Shown: piece by piece, positions 38,738 through 52,596 of the stretch | Layout: every line of letters starts with the position of its first letter | Position numbering within the stretch: position 1 is the first letter of the stretch | From: Cornus controversa | Lineage: Eukaryota; Streptophyta; Magnoliopsida; Cornales; Cornaceae | Assembly (NCBI GenBank): GCA_026545225.1 | Contig: CM048845.1 | Coordinates: 93,870,533 to 93,934,532 of the forward strand | DNA: 64,000 bases | Direction of reading: 5' to 3' | Notes under the pieces: model-generated | Told to the model about the DNA's origin: nothing | The model's database searches: none | Seen by the model: the letters and a program-made list of their open reading frames with translations, nothing else | Position numbers and translations under genes: made by a program

Positions 38738-40143
38738 ATAACCAAAGCCTACCACCGGCTCCAAACGTCAATCATCCTTTTTCCTAACTCTTTCTTTTTT
38801 TCTTGTTATCGGTATCGTTGATATTAAAACGTACGTGTAGTTCATATAAAACAATAAGAAGCTTTTGCAACTAACCGGTGAAATCTGGAATTAAGATTTC
38901 TTTAACTTGGCATTAACAATTACCAACAAGAAGAAAATTATTATGTCTCACACGTAATCGAATATTCACCTACATTTTCTCAAGTATAGCACAAGTAAAT
39001 ATATATATATATATATATATATAAATTCAATCTAATGGTAAAAAGTGTTAAAAGAATCAATATGTGTCTAAAATATATTTTGTTATTTACGGTCTCAAAT
39101 TACTCTATCTAACTGTTACGATTGTGAGTGCATAATAGTGTCGTAGACACGAGTATACACTAGTGTGTGTGTATATATATATATATGGGCAAACACGGAA
39201 ATACATGCATTTGAGTGGGGCATCTGCCTCGACTGAAATTTTAATTTTTTATATTGTATACCTATAATTTTATAAAAATTATGAAAATATTTCTTTAAAA
39301 TTACACTTTTTTCCAACTGAAATTACGAAAAAAAACCACTATATAAAACTTTGCCCCCCATATATATTTTTTTATTTAAACCAACTCCAAAATTGCAAAT
39401 CTACTCAATTTTGTCCTTACATAATTTTTCTTTTGGTTCACCGTACATGACCATCTCCCGTTGACTTACAAATTACATATATTGACACCTTTGGCAAATT
39501 CTTCTGCTTTAATATTTATTAGGGTATATTTTTAGGTAAGTTTCAACAATAATTAATTATAATTGTTTTAATTGAAAAGTGGAATTAAAGTAGCCATTAT
39601 TAAAGCATTGAAGAAATTCACTGTACTAATATCAGATGAGGTCGATGTAATATGCATAACACACTTCTGTATAACGAAATGGATATATAACTACTACCTT
39701 ATACTTTGGGAAAAATATAATATCCTCAATTGTATATACATATATAAAATAGAGTACAAAAAAACATCCTTCAATTTTTTTTTGAGGCAATATAAAAGTG
39801 ATATTTTTGTAATTTTGTTCCGGATTTTTTTGACATGTATTGCATTCTTAGTAGTTTTACTAACTGAGGGTATTTTTTACTCCTATTACATGAGAGTATT
39901 TGAGTCGATCTACTCCTCCCTTAACGACAAAGTAACAACCAGTCCTCGTTGGCACTCATTTCTAATTACTCTGTTTTTCAAACAACAAGAAGTCTTTATA
40001 TGCACTGTATATATATATATAGAATCAACTCCTCCACTAGTCAATGATTTACTCATTTACTAGGAAAAAAAAAAAAAGTACTCATTTCTAATTACTCTAT
40101 GGGTTGTTTTCCAAACTACAAGAAGTCTTATATGCACTGTCTG

Positions 40144-40184
<41 letters not shown>
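38738..40184. other. Upstream flank of the cyclase; short duplicated block
   Basis: No gene was found. Near the right end, a ~125-bp block beginning CTCATTTCTAATTACTCT occurs twice in tandem (39956 and 40081), each followed by CAAGAAGTCTT..ATATGCACTGT and a TA run. The plus-strand frame at 39572-40063 has no recognisable domain and is not called. Confidence 0.55.
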
Positions 40185-42309
40185 CACATAATCAACTCGT
40201 CGTCTGTTAGTCACTTTAAACTCTTCAATGATTTATAACTTGGAATGCATGCAATCGTCAGCAAACTATATGTATCATTTAGATTTTACTTTCGATTAGA
40301 CTTAAACTAAAGACTTGAGGGTGAATATTCCTAAACTCCTTACCAGCTAAATTACCTGATAAGATTTAAACTTATTTGAAGAGAACTGAATTGACAAAAT
40401 TGACCTTACCATCACCGTCAATACGTATCCCATGCCAATTATTCCTGATTTTCTCTCTAGAATTTGATACGCAGTGAGGTGTGATCATGGACTAAGCTGA
40501 ATTTTATTAGATATTTAGTAATTTTGGCAAAAGGTCATTCTTATAAGAGCAATTAACTCTTCTTGTCAACAATCAAATATATAGAATAATTTAGAGAACT
40601 ATGAATGCAATTAATTAAAGAAATTAAGTTAGTTATTATGCGAAACTCTCGGTCATCGTAGATTCAAAGTCCGCCCTCTCTTCTTTTTTTAACAAAAGTA
40701 GTAGTAAATTTCTTTTTTGCCATGCACAGAGAACATAACCTGTACTCTAAAAGCTTCATTTATATTTTTTATTTTATTTTACAAATCCTTTCAACTAAGT
40801 AAAAAATACGCATCCAAAAGGAATACACAAGTATTTTAAAAAATAAAAAATAAAGAATTTTAGAAAGATAATTAACAATATATATATATATACACACACA
40901 CACATAATCAACTCGTCGTCTATTAGTCACTTTAAACTCTTCAATGATTTATAACTTGGAATGCACGCAATCGTGAGCAAACTATATGTATCATTTAGAT
41001 TTTGCTTTCGATTAGACTTGAACTAAAGACTTGAATGGGAGTATTCTTAAACTCCTTACCAGCTAAATTACCCGTTAAGATTTAAACTTATTTGAAGAGA
41101 ACTGAATTGACAAAATTGACCTTACCATCACCGTCAATACGTATCCCATGCCAATTATTCCTGATTTTCTCTCTAGAATTTGATACGCAGTGAGGTGTGA
41201 TCATGGACTAAGCTGAATTTTATTAGATATTTAGTAATTTTGGCAAAAGGTCATTCTTATAAGAGCAATTAACTCTTCTTGTCAACAATCGGATATATAG
41301 AATAATTTAGAGAACTATGAATGCAATTAATTAAAGAAATTAAGTTAGCTATTATGCGAAACTCTCGGTCATCGTAGATTCAAAGTCCGCCCTCTCTTCT
41401 TTTTTTAACAAAAGTAGTAGTAAATTTATTTTTTGCCATGCACAGAGAACATAACCTATACTCTAAAAGCTTCATTTATATTTTTTATTTTATTTTACAA
41501 ATCCTTTCAACTAAGTAAAAAATACGCATCCAAAAGGAATACACAAGTATTTTAAAAAATAAAAAATAAAGAATTTTAGAAAGATAATTAACAATATATA
41601 TATATATATATATACACACATAATCAACTCGTCGTCTGTTAGTCACTTTAAACTCTTCAATGATTTATAACTTGGAATGCACGCAATCGTGAGCAAACTA
41701 TATGTATCATTTAGATTTTGCTTTCGATTAGACTTGAACTAAAGACTTGAATGGGAGTATTCTTAAACTCCTTACCAGCTAAATTACCCGTTAAGATTTA
41801 AACTTATTTGAAGAGAACTGAATTGACAAAATTGACCTTACCATCACCGTCAATATGTATCCCATGCCAATTATTCCTAATTTTCTCTCTAGAATTTGAT
41901 ACGCAGTGAGGTGTGATCATGGACTAAGCTGAATTTTCTTAGATATTTAGTAATATTGGCAAAAAGTCATTCTTATAAGAGCAATTAACTCTTCTTGTCA
42001 ACAATGGAATATATAGAATAATTTAGAGAACTATGAATGCAATTAATTAAAGAAATTAAGTTAGCTATTATGCGAAACTCTCGGTCATCGTAGATTCAAA
42101 GTCCGCCCTCTCTTCTTTTTTTAACAAAAGTAGTAGTAAATTTCTTTTTTGCCATGCACAGAGAACATAACCTGTACTCTAAAAGCTTCATTTATATTTT
42201 TTATTTTATTTTACAAATCCTTTCAACTAAGTAAAAAATACGCATCCAAAAGGAATACACAAGTATTTTAAAAAATAAAAAATAAAGAATTTTAGAAAGA
42301 TAATTAACA

Positions 42310-42344
<35 letters not shown>

Positions 42345-43034
42345 TAATCAACTCGTCGTTTGTTAGTCACTTTAAACTCTTGAATGATTTATAACTTGGA
42401 ATGCACGCAGTCGTGAGCAAACTATATGTATCATTTAGATTTTGCTTTCGATTAGACTTGAACTAAAGACTTGAATGGGAGTATTCTTAAACTCCTTACC
42501 AGCTAAATTACCCGTTAAGATTTAAACTTATTTGAAGAGAACTGAATTGACAAAATTGACCTTACCATCACCGTCAATACGTATCCCATGCCAATTATTC
42601 CTGATTTTCTCTCTAGAATTTGATACGCAATGAGGTGTGATCATGGACTAAGCTGAATTTTATTAGATATTTAGTAATATTGGCAAAAGGTCATTCTTAT
42701 AAGAGCAATTAACTCTTCTTGTCAACAATCGAATATATAGAATAATTTAGAGAACTATGAATGCAATTAATTAAAGAAATTAAGTCAGCTATTATGCGAA
42801 ACTCTCGGTCATCGTAGATTCAAAGTCCGCCCTCTCTTCTTTTTTTAACAAAAGTAGTAGTAAATTTATTTTTTGTCATGCACAGAGAACATAACCTGTA
42901 CTCTAAAAGCTTCATTTATATTTTTTATTTTATTTTACAATTCCCTTCAACTAATTAAAAAATACGCATCCAAAAGGAATACACAAGTATTTTAAAAAAT
43001 AAAAAATAAAGAATTTTAGAAAGATAATTAACAA
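40185..43034. repeat. Four-copy ~720-bp tandem array
   Basis: Copies start at the motif CACATAATCAACTCGTCG at 40185, 40901, 41617 and 42341, giving periods of 716, 716 and 724 bp. The length difference lies largely in the TA/CA microsatellite at each junction. Each copy ends with AGAAAGATAATTAACAA; the last ends at 43034 without the TA run. The copies differ at only scattered single bases by eye, indicating recent expansion. No ORF is conserved among them and no transposon terminus is visible. Confidence 0.95.
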
Positions 43035-45355
43035 AATATGAAGTATAAATTTTTTTGCAACCGGTCAAAATTGTTATACTAAGTAATGATTTTTCTATCT
43101 AGGGTTGGAGAGATCCAGTACAATTTTTATTGGGTGGTCAATGGTGACTGAACAGTAAATCGTACCACAGACAGATTACAGATAGCTTGTGAGACCCACC
43201 GCGTAATGGTGCAACCTCTTTTTGACTCACATTTAATAAGCCTGAAACACCAACACGTGAGATAGCGGAGGGCGTGTTTGGACTTGGAATTTTACGTCTA
43301 TGCATTTATCTCCATTTTAGTACATGCACGGACCTTTATCATGCAAAGTAAATTTTCATGCTGTCTAAAATTCTCTCCTGTGACGGCTTTTTCGTAATTT
43401 CGCTGACAGAATTTATAATAGTCGGTGACTAGTCATGTAAAGTTATTACCATGTATGATATTAATCTCATTCATTTTGTAACATGTTTTTACTAGTAATC
43501 GATGTCACTCATTATAATAACGTTTATAATCACTAATTATTATAAAGATTGTTACCGAATAAAATTAAAAAAAAAAAAAACAAAACCTCTATTAGTTGTT
43601 TTCATGCATCACTGACTTAACTTCTTTTAAATTCAAACATTGTATATCAATGGGGTGCTTATATTTTTATTTTATTCATCTCTGGCAACACGAGTATTTT
43701 TAAAATATTCATATTCACACAACACTGTCTTCACATCCGTACACATTTAACCACCAATCACAAAATAAAATTTTAAGTCATTGACTTCGACGCAATTGCA
43801 ACCCGGTGGGAAGGCTCTCCTTTGTCAGTCTTCTCACACAGTGGTCTAAGTTGTCCAACACATTCCATTAAAACAATGGATCGACCATTAGGCATGTGAA
43901 CACTTCCTCTCATTTCTTGCTTTTTTTTTCACACGTTTCTTGCTTTAAAAGAAGAATTGGTCTAAAGTTATATATATATAATATGTAATATATAATTTAA
44001 GGGTCTTCAACTTTTGATCTTCGGTCAAAGGAATGAAAAATTAATATATATATATATATATATATATAAGAATAAATCCAAAATTAAATAAGAATAAAAA
44101 AAGAAATATATATATATATATATAAGCCTTTGTATTTCAATGTCCTTGGAAGTCGAACAAACTTGCCTAACAATGTAAAATGGTCAAAGATAATTGATTG
44201 CCTGTTCTGCCCTTTCAACATTCAAATCATACCAGTGCATAATTGCATTAAAATTCCACACAGGTTGCTTTTTCTGACTATCTCATCATTAAGTTAACAT
44301 TATTCTTTACACGAGACGAATTTCCAACTAAACGAGTCTTGGACTATATAAAACACTACTCCTGTTATACATTCTCAATTGTACGCTAGGGGTACGTCGG
44401 TATATATATATATATAATTTTTTTAAGACTAAGTGAATGTATATATGAATTTATATGTAAATGTACTAGATAAATCGTGATCGTTTAATTATAAATAGAG
44501 TATTATTTTAGACCGTAAATAGACAAATATTTTTAACTGTAAAATAAATTCTTTAAACATTCTTGACCATTAAAGTGTAATTTTTTTTAGAAGGAGATTC
44601 AAAGACAATGCTTAAATGTAATATTGATATATAGGGCAAAGTGGAAAAAATCCCCCATGAACTATTGCTCTTTTATAAATAACTCCTCTGCAAATTGTTC
44701 TTCTAAACTAATGATTTGTTACAATTAAAGACATAACTATCACAAAATATAATTTTACCCTTTCTTATTAAATTTATTCTTTATTATTAAATTACCTTCA
44801 TTATCTTTTCTCTTATAAAAATATTATTATACCATTTACCGTAATTTTATTATTGGTATTAATTTAGCGTTACAAAGGAAAAAAATATACATAGTTATAA
44901 TTACTACTAAATTTAGCCATTTTCTAAAATACTTAACTTATTATTAAAACTTTATTATTTATAATAAAACTTATTATACCCAGTTTAAACTTTTTTACGG
45001 TAAAAAATTACTTTTTTTATACCATATATTCATGAAAAATTAAGAAATTACTTAAATAAAAAAATACATTCTTTTTTATGCAGTATATTCATGAAAAATA
45101 AATAAATTACTTAATTTTTTTATTAAAAAAATAGTTTCAAGAATTAAAGGTAATTTTATACAAATTTGATAGAAAATATGTCATCAAAATATTATAATTT
45201 TTTTTTCATAATTTATTTTAATAAAAAAAATGAGTCAATGAGAAAGCATTATAATCATTCAATGAGAAGTAACTAGACATGTTCATTTTGTAACAAAATG
45301 CGAAGTACGATACTTCAAGATATCTTATTGACAAAACACACTTTAGGGTTATTTA

Positions 45356-45405
<50 letters not shown>

Positions 45406-46090
45406 CAAAAGTAGGAATCTAAAACAAAAAGTCAGAACTTCAGGTTGAATACAACCCAATGGTCCCAATATATATGGACAATATCAAAAGTAGGAATCTA
45501 ATGGTAACAAGACTGAAACATTTAGAAAGAAAACAACCATAGAATCTGAACCTTACAATTTATTACAAAAAAAAAAAGAAAAAATGCAGAGCATGACAAC
45601 AAATATATATATATATTGGGTTGTATTCAAATTAAAGTTTTGACTTTCGTTTTTGTCAGTTTTAATTATTTTTTGACTCTTAGCTTATAAGGTTTAAATT
45701 CATTGATCTGTTTCTTTCCCACCTTAAAATTAACTTTAGATCCCTACTTTTGTTCTCTCTCTCTCTAAAGTTCCCAAACTTATTATGTTTTTCCTGGCAA
45801 CTCCACATGTATTATGTTTATTACACACAGAGAAGAGCAGCATTTGGTAGTTAGAAAGGTGGGCGTAAAACTTTTGTCAAAAAAAAATTTATGTAACTAA
45901 AATAGAGATATAGTGAAGGTTGATGGGTGTGAGGTAAAAATAAAAAAGAAAATTTCTATTATTTAACCCCAATTATTAATAATGAAGGAAAATTTTGAGA
46001 TGATATTAATCAAAGAATCATGACAGATTAAATAGAATAGAAGAATGCATCTAGTATTTTGTATGATCAATGTAAACAAATATTAGATGT
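43035..46090. other. AT-rich intergenic stretch
   Basis: No gene is recognisable. TA microsatellites occur at about 43970, 44047, 44110, 44403 and 45361. The block from 44636 (GGGCAAAGTGGAAAAAATCC) resembles one terminus of a MITE related in style to the 3066-3896 element, but I found no matching right end. Confidence 0.55.
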
Positions 46091-46094
46091 GTTA

Positions 46095-46370
46095 TTCTTA
46101 TTGGACAGAGTGTTGGGCAACCAAGATGAGTGAGACGGAAACGAGAATGTTAAGATGGTTGCACTAGAAGACAAGATTTGAGCAAATTAAAAGACGAATC
46201 AACTGAAGACAAGAAGAGAGAAAATCGATTAAAATGGTTTGATCATGTATAAAAAAAGACCACTAATTGCACTAGTTAAAAAGTGTGACATAGTTGAAGA
46301 TAAGACCAAAGTTAACGTGGATAGAATTAGTACGGAAAAATACAATAAGGGGTTATGACATTGGATAGAG
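46095..46370 (+). pseudogene. Degenerate LINE reverse-transcriptase C-terminal fragment
   Basis: On the plus strand, fragments in shifting frames resemble the conserved tail of plant non-LTR RT proteins. These are a TRMLRW motif (about 46136-46155), then a RLKWFDHV-like motif (about 46220-46245) and a later GW-type TTW-like stretch. Several stops and frame changes interrupt it, so only a dead relic remains. Confidence 0.5.
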
Positions 46371-46393
46371 GGGAATGAAAAAAAAAGAAAATC

Positions 46394-46542
46394 AGGTAAT
46401 CCACAAAAAAGCTTTGTTGAGTTTGAGTATACTATATATTTTAGAGATTTTCTTACTAAATTACAAAGCTCGAATTCTATAACAAGTTTCCTTCTTATTG
46501 CCTTCCTCTCACCCAAAAGTTAGATTTAGATTTAGATTCATA

Positions 46543-46590
<48 letters not shown>

Positions 46591-49463
46591 AGGGGAGGGA
46601 GAGATAGACAAACATTAATCAATATATATATATTTATATATACTAAATTCATATAGAAGAAAAATTATAATAAGAAAGACGAGTAAAATATAAGACCAAA
46701 AAAGAAATGAAATTGGAGGAAAACTTTAAGATATGCTCCAATTATGGTTCATCAAGACAATTGAATCTTTAACTCTCTCTCTATATATATATATATATAT
46801 TTTTTTTTTCTTTTCTTGACAAATAACCGATATATATATTTTTCTTGACAAATAACGTTCATATCCATTGTGTCTCTACAGATACTTAACCCAAATCTTT
46901 AAGTTTGAAAGTGAAAGAGATATTACTGAACTACACTTTTCTTCTTTAACTCAACAAGTTTATATATATATGTATACACATGCGTGTGTGTTCGATTATA
47001 AAATCGGTTATGCTATGTTTGGTTGGAAGAAATGATTGAGGAGGGATAAATGAGAGGGGGGTAAATGATATTTCTCATGTTTGGTTGGAGGAAAGGGAAG
47101 ATATGGAGGAAGCAAGGAGGGATGATGTATCTTTTCTTATTTTTTGCTTTGTTTGGTTGGAAGGAAAGATTGACGAAGATGGAAGAGCGAATAGAAAAAT
47201 CTTCTTGTAGTTGGTTGGAAGGAATGGAAAAGAGGAATGAAGCAAGGAGGGATGAAGCATCATTCCTTCATTTGAATTTTTTTATCCGCTCAAAATTGGA
47301 CGGAACAAAAAATGAGGGAGACAATTTCTCTTTCCTATGGATGCCTTATCCATCCCTCTCCTTCTCCCTTCCATTTCTCCAAGCAGACAGAGTGTCAAGT
47401 TTGACAAATTTCACACCATTAGTGAAAATTGAATTGAAAAGGACACTTTTTAAATTAAAGTGCAAAATAAGTAAAGGTGTATACAAGTAAGGTTATTGAA
47501 TTGGACAATACTTACCTATTCATCGGTGAGTAGATACTATCTACTGACCACTGATTTAATCCAATCTTATCTTGACACATCATATTTAATTTTTAATAAA
47601 AAAAAGTTAGAGAAAAAAGGAATGGATATTGGATCGTCCCATTTTCTTGTGGGTCTTTACATATTTCATTATACACCTTAAGTTTCAAGATGAGAACAGA
47701 CAGTGAATCTAGATAGAATCAGAAAAAAAAAATCTAGAGCTAAATAAACAAAGATAAATAAACAAAAATAAATAGAGAGAGTTTTGCAGAGACATATAGA
47801 GAGAGAGCACAAATATAAAGAGAATGAAGAGATATATATAGAGAGAGAGAGAGAGCACAAATATAGAGTAGAGGAAAAAAATACTAACAAATATGGAGAG
47901 AATGAAGAGATATATATATATGCAGAGAATATTATTTGATAGAGAAAGAAAATATTATTTTTTAGAAATGTTTTAGATCATCTTTGGCCACGTTCCTTAT
48001 TCGGTGGAAAACCTTTGTTTTCCACATCATTATTTTTCATAATTAAACTGCAAGAGCAAGATTTTCGACTACGGTGAAACCTCTCTTTTCTTTAAGATTT
48101 GTTCTTGGAAAGTAAAGGTGTATAATATATATATATATATTAAAATTGAAATGGGTCGATCCAACTTCTATTCCATTTTCTTTTTCACTCTTTTTATTAA
48201 AGACAAAAAGTGATATGTCATTATAAAATTGATGGTGGTCAATACATAGTAATTATTTACTTATAAATAAGTAAATATTATTATTTTTTTATTAATAGCA
48301 AGAAATGATATGTCTATATAAAATTAGATTACATCAGTGATCAATTCATAATTTTGTACTGTCAGAAATAAGTAAGTATTGTCCAATCTTATTTATAGAC
48401 TCTAACAACTTTTCTAAACTGACACAATCAAATAAAATAAAAACAATTTGATAAATCAATGCCCATCCTAACAACTTTTCTAAACTGACGCAATCAAATA
48501 AAATAAAAACAAATTTGATAAATCAATGCTCATCTGAAATGTCCCATGTCATCTATTTCTTCATTCAGGGGTTTTTATACTAAGTGGGCCCACTTGATGA
48601 CCATCGCTTATAACTAGAATTTCTAAATAGTCGGTCATTACCTTATAATAGGTTTCTAACCTTGAACCAAAAGGTCCAACGCATTAGCTTCATCACTAAC
48701 CGTGTCAAAGAAAGTCCGCCGGCTCGACTGTGACTTGAAAGTAACAAATTCATAAATAATTTCTTCGAGTAAAGTTCTGCAAATATTATTTTTATCAACT
48801 TTCGTAATAACGAAAGTCTTGTCATGTCACTCTTCTCAATTAATTTTTATCATTATCACTGCAATGACCGTCATGTAATGTCACTTTTAAACGTCAATAA
48901 TATCATAAAAAAAGAACCAACAAAAATTAAAAGATACGAAAAAATAAATAAGATATGAAGTTTGATTTAAATTAGATAATTTTATAGTTATGGAGAAAAT
49001 ATTTGTAATTCTTTTGCAAAATTCGGATTAAAGGCAGACCCGCAAATTAAATCAAAAATAAAAAACACTAAAATGTCATTTTGATGTTAGCATGATACAA
49101 ATGTCTCAACAAATTAGCATTTTGTCTTCGAAATGGTAAAATACACTTGTGTTGTCATTGTTGAAAAAGAGGGTTGGTTGGTTAGTTTCCATTATCTTCC
49201 TTATAAATGAAATCCAGCAAAAGTAGTTGAAATTAGTAGTTTTAAGTCATATTTGTGGCCCATGTATGATAATATCATGTACTAATCAAAATAATGTCAT
49301 GTACTATCTGAAGTGGTACGAAATTCTTCAAATTTTATTGTCGTAAAAGATAGAAAAAGCAAGTACTAATCACTTTAGTCAAGCGATTGAAGATGTTTCA
49401 ATTAAAGAGTTGAAAATTAGATTAAATAAAAAAAATGAAAAAAAAAGTTAAAGAAAAAAAAAC
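46394..49463. repeat. Tandem segmental duplication, copy A (~3.07 kb)
   Basis: Copy A begins AGGTAATCCACAAAAAA, and the same sequence restarts at 49464. Colinear similarity continues to about 49433. It contains a (GT)(GA) microsatellite, a MITE-like GTTTGGTTGGAAG block (about 47010-47395) and no gene. It holds about 150 bp (around 46730-46870) missing from copy B. At 48646-48648 it has an undisrupted TAA where copy B carries a MITE. Near 48785 it has an undisrupted match to the LTR-element insertion site. Confidence 0.9.
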
Positions 49464-49610
49464 AGGTAATCCACAAAAAAAGCTTTGTTGAGTTTGAGTA
49501 TACTATATATTTTAGAGATTTTCTTACTAAATTACAAAGCTCGAATTCTATAACAAGTTTCCTTCTTATTGCCTTCCTCTCACCCAAAAGTTAGATTTAG
49601 ATTCATAGTA

Positions 49611-49643
<33 letters not shown>

Positions 49644-49676
49644 TAGAAGGGGAGGGAGAGATAGACAAACATTAAT

Positions 49677-49710
<34 letters not shown>

Positions 49711-50746
49711 TGAATTCATATAGAAGAAAAATTATAATAAGAAAGACGAGTAAAATATAAGACCAAAAAAGAAATGAAATTGTACCTTTACAGAAACTTA
49801 ACCCGAACCTTTAAATTTGGAAGTTAAAGAGATATTACTGAACTACACCCTTCTTCTTTAACTCAACAAGTTTATATATATATATACACACACACACACA
49901 TGCATGTGTGTTCGATTATAAAATCGGTTATGCTATGTTTGGTTGGAAGAAAGGATTGAGGAGGGATGAATGAGAGGGGGTAGATGATGTTTCTCATGTT
50001 TGGTTAGAGGAAATGGAAGAGATGGAGGAAGCAAGGAGGGATGATGTATCTTTTCTTATTTTTTGCTTTGTTTGGTTGGAAGGAAAGATTGACGAAGAAT
50101 GGAAGAGCGAATAGAAGAATTTTCTTGTGGTTGGTTGGAAGGAATGGAAAAGAGGGATGAAGCAAGAAGGGATGAAGCATCCTTCCTTCATTTGAATTTT
50201 TTTATCTGCCCAAAATTGGACAGAACAAAAAATGAGGGAGACAATTTCTCTTTCTTATGGATGCCTTATCCATCCTTCTCCTTCTCCCTTCCATTCCTCC
50301 AACCAGACAGTGTCAAGTATGACAAATTTCACACCATTAGTGAAAATTGAATTGAAAAGGATAGTGTGTAAATTAAAGTGCAAAATAAGTAAAGGTGCAT
50401 ACAAGTAAGGTTATCGAATTGGACAATACTTACCTACTCACCGATGATTAGGTACTATCTACCGACCACTGATTTAATCTAATCTTATCTTGACACATCA
50501 TATTTAATTTTTTATAAAAAAAAGTTAAAGAAAAAGGGAATGGATATTGGATTGGCCCATTTTTTGTGGGTCTTTACATATTTCATTATACACCTTCAGT
50601 TTCAAGATGAGAACAGACAGTGAATCTAGATAGAATCGGAAAAAAATAAAATCTAGAGCAAAACAAAGATAAATAAACAAAAAAAAATAGAGAGAGTTTT
50701 GCAGAGACATATAAAGAGAGAGCACAAATATAAAGAGAATGAAGAG

Positions 50747-50807
<61 letters not shown>

Positions 50808-51040
50808 AAAAAAAAATACTAACAAATATAGAGAATGAAGATATATATATATTATTTGATAGAGAAAGAAAATATTATTTTTTAGAAATGTTTTAGATCA
50901 TCTTTGGTCACGTTCCTTATTAGGTGAAAAACCTTTGTTTTCCACATCACTATTTTTCATAATAAAATTGCAAGAGCAAGATTTCCTACTACGGTGAAGC
51001 CTCTCTTTTCTTCAAGATTTGTTCTTAGAAAGTAAAGGTG

Positions 51041-51078
<38 letters not shown>

Positions 51079-51438
51079 ACTCAAAGGAAATGTGGTGATG
51101 ATCTACACATTCTGATGAATAAGTAAATATATATATTTTTTTATTAACAACAAAAATTGATATGTCTATACAAAATTAGATCACATCACTGATCAATACA
51201 TAATTTTGTGTACCGTCAAAAATAAGTAAGTATTGTCAAATCTTATTTATAGACTCCTAACAACTTTTCTAAACTGACGCAATAAAAAAAAATAAAAACA
51301 ATTTGATAAATCAATGCCCATCTGAAATGTCCCATGTCATCTATTTCTTCACTCAGGGGTATTTATACTAAGTGGGCCCACTTGATGACCATCTCTTATA
51401 ACTAGAATTTCCGATAATAGTCGGTCATTACCTTATAA

Positions 51439-52092
51439 GAGCATTCACTGTGCCATCTCTAAATTTGGTTCTCCAAATTTAAATTTTAGCTAACCACATT
51501 AATATTTTAGTCAGTCACATCATTATGTCAGAATCTCTAAATTTTGATTTGACAACAAATTCTCTAAATTTAAATTTTAGCCAGTCACATCATAATCTCT
51601 AAATTTTGACTCCACAACAGATTCTCCAGATTTTTACTATCCACACAATTAAATAATCTTAGACAATTAAATTAATCTAAAATTTTATGTATATACATAT
51701 TTATATTAAATTTTTTATACTTTTTTAACTTGAAAAATTCATAATCTTTTCGTTTTAAGTCAAAAAATAGCTTAAGTAATACTCAAATTAAAGCTCTCGA
51801 AATTATCTTTCTAACAGAATTAGTTTCATCAAAAAATTCAATTTGTAGTGAAAGTTATTAACATTTAAGTAAATGATACACACATATATATATATACATA
51901 ACACATTTTTATATAAAAAAAAAAAGACAAAAAAAAATAAAAAATTATATTTGGATAACTATGTGGTTGGCCGATTTAGCCAACCACTTAGTTAACGAAT
52001 GCTGGGTCCCACAATTTTAGCTAACTTGTTGCATTGCTACAGTAGGATTTTGTTGGCCAGATTGGTGTTTGGCTATCCCATTGGTGGTGCTC
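51439..52092. mobile_element. TAA-flanked MITE inserted in copy B
   Basis: The ends GAGCATTCACTGTG and, on the other strand, GAGCACCACCAATG form an imperfect inverted repeat. TAA lies on both sides (51436-51438 and 52093-52095). The duplicate locus in copy A reads ACCTTATAATAGGTTT with a single TAA at 48646-48648, which gives the pre-insertion site directly. The 654-bp body is AT-rich and non-coding. The TAA duplication suggests PIF/Harbinger (Tourist-like) mobilisation. Confidence 0.85.
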
Positions 52093-52230
52093 TAATAGGT
52101 TTCAGACCTTGAACCAAAAGGTTCAACGCGTTAGCTTCATCACTAATCATGTCAAAAAAGTCCGCCAGCCCGATTGTGACCGGAAGGTAATGAATTCATA
52201 AATAATCTCTCCGAGTAAAGTTCTGCAAAT

Positions 52231-52235
52231 ATCAT
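52231..52235. other. 5-bp target duplication ATCAT (left)
   Basis: ATCAT immediately precedes the 5' LTR (TGTAG...) and is repeated at 61469-61473 right after the 3' LTR (...CTACA). This is a standard 5-bp integrase-made duplication. Matching sequence without the element lies in copy A near 48785. Confidence 0.95.
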
Positions 52236-52544
52236 TGTAGCACAAGAAAATCGCCGCATAACACGTGTAATCAACAGGATACGTGGCAGCCATGTCATCC
52301 CCGACAAAATAACGTAGACATAAAAGAAATTCCGAGATCTCCTCCCAAATTGCCAACATTTGAGCACTGAATTCCGGCAGCCAATAAAGGCATAATTTCA
52401 TCCTATTAAACGAAGAAATTAAGGGCACAATCAATGTATTCATGACACTATTTAAATGATGGAAAAGAGAATGAAAAGGATATATTTTTTGGAGAGAAAG
52501 AAAATTTCTCTGTTAAGTGTAGTAGCATTTTTTCTGTACCTACA
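52236..52544 (+). repeat. 5' LTR (309 bp)
   Basis: It begins TGTAGCACAAGAAAATCG and ends TTTTCTGTACCTACA; the termini TGTAG/CTACA are inverted repeats. By eye it matches the 3' LTR base for base. A TATA-like TATTTAAATG near 52448-52457 could serve the element's promoter. Confidence 0.96.
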
Positions 52545-52547
52545 CTT

Positions 52548-52565
52548 TGGCGCCGTCTGTGGGAA
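52548..52565 (+). other. Primer-binding site
   Basis: TGGCGCCGTCTGTGGGAA starts 3 bp after the 5' LTR. TGG followed by GC-rich sequence at this position is the usual tRNA 3'-end complement used to prime reverse transcription. I did not assign the tRNA with certainty; Arg-type primers are reported for Tat elements. Confidence 0.75.
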
Positions 52566-52596
52566 ACGAAACAGTCTAAAGATTCCTGAGGAGTTT

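Noticed and set aside
39572..40063. 163-codon plus-strand open frame upstream of the tandem array
   Set aside because: AT-driven composition (Phe/Ile/Tyr-rich), includes microsatellite translation, no domain.
40185..43034. CRISPR-like or centromeric satellite array
   Set aside because: Only four long units with microsatellite junctions in a plant genome; no spacers and too few copies to call centromeric.
47065..47490. 141-codon frame in copy A, with a shorter relative at 50099-50350 in copy B
   Set aside because: It lies in a MITE-like purine-rich repeat; frame is broken in copy B and no domain is seen.
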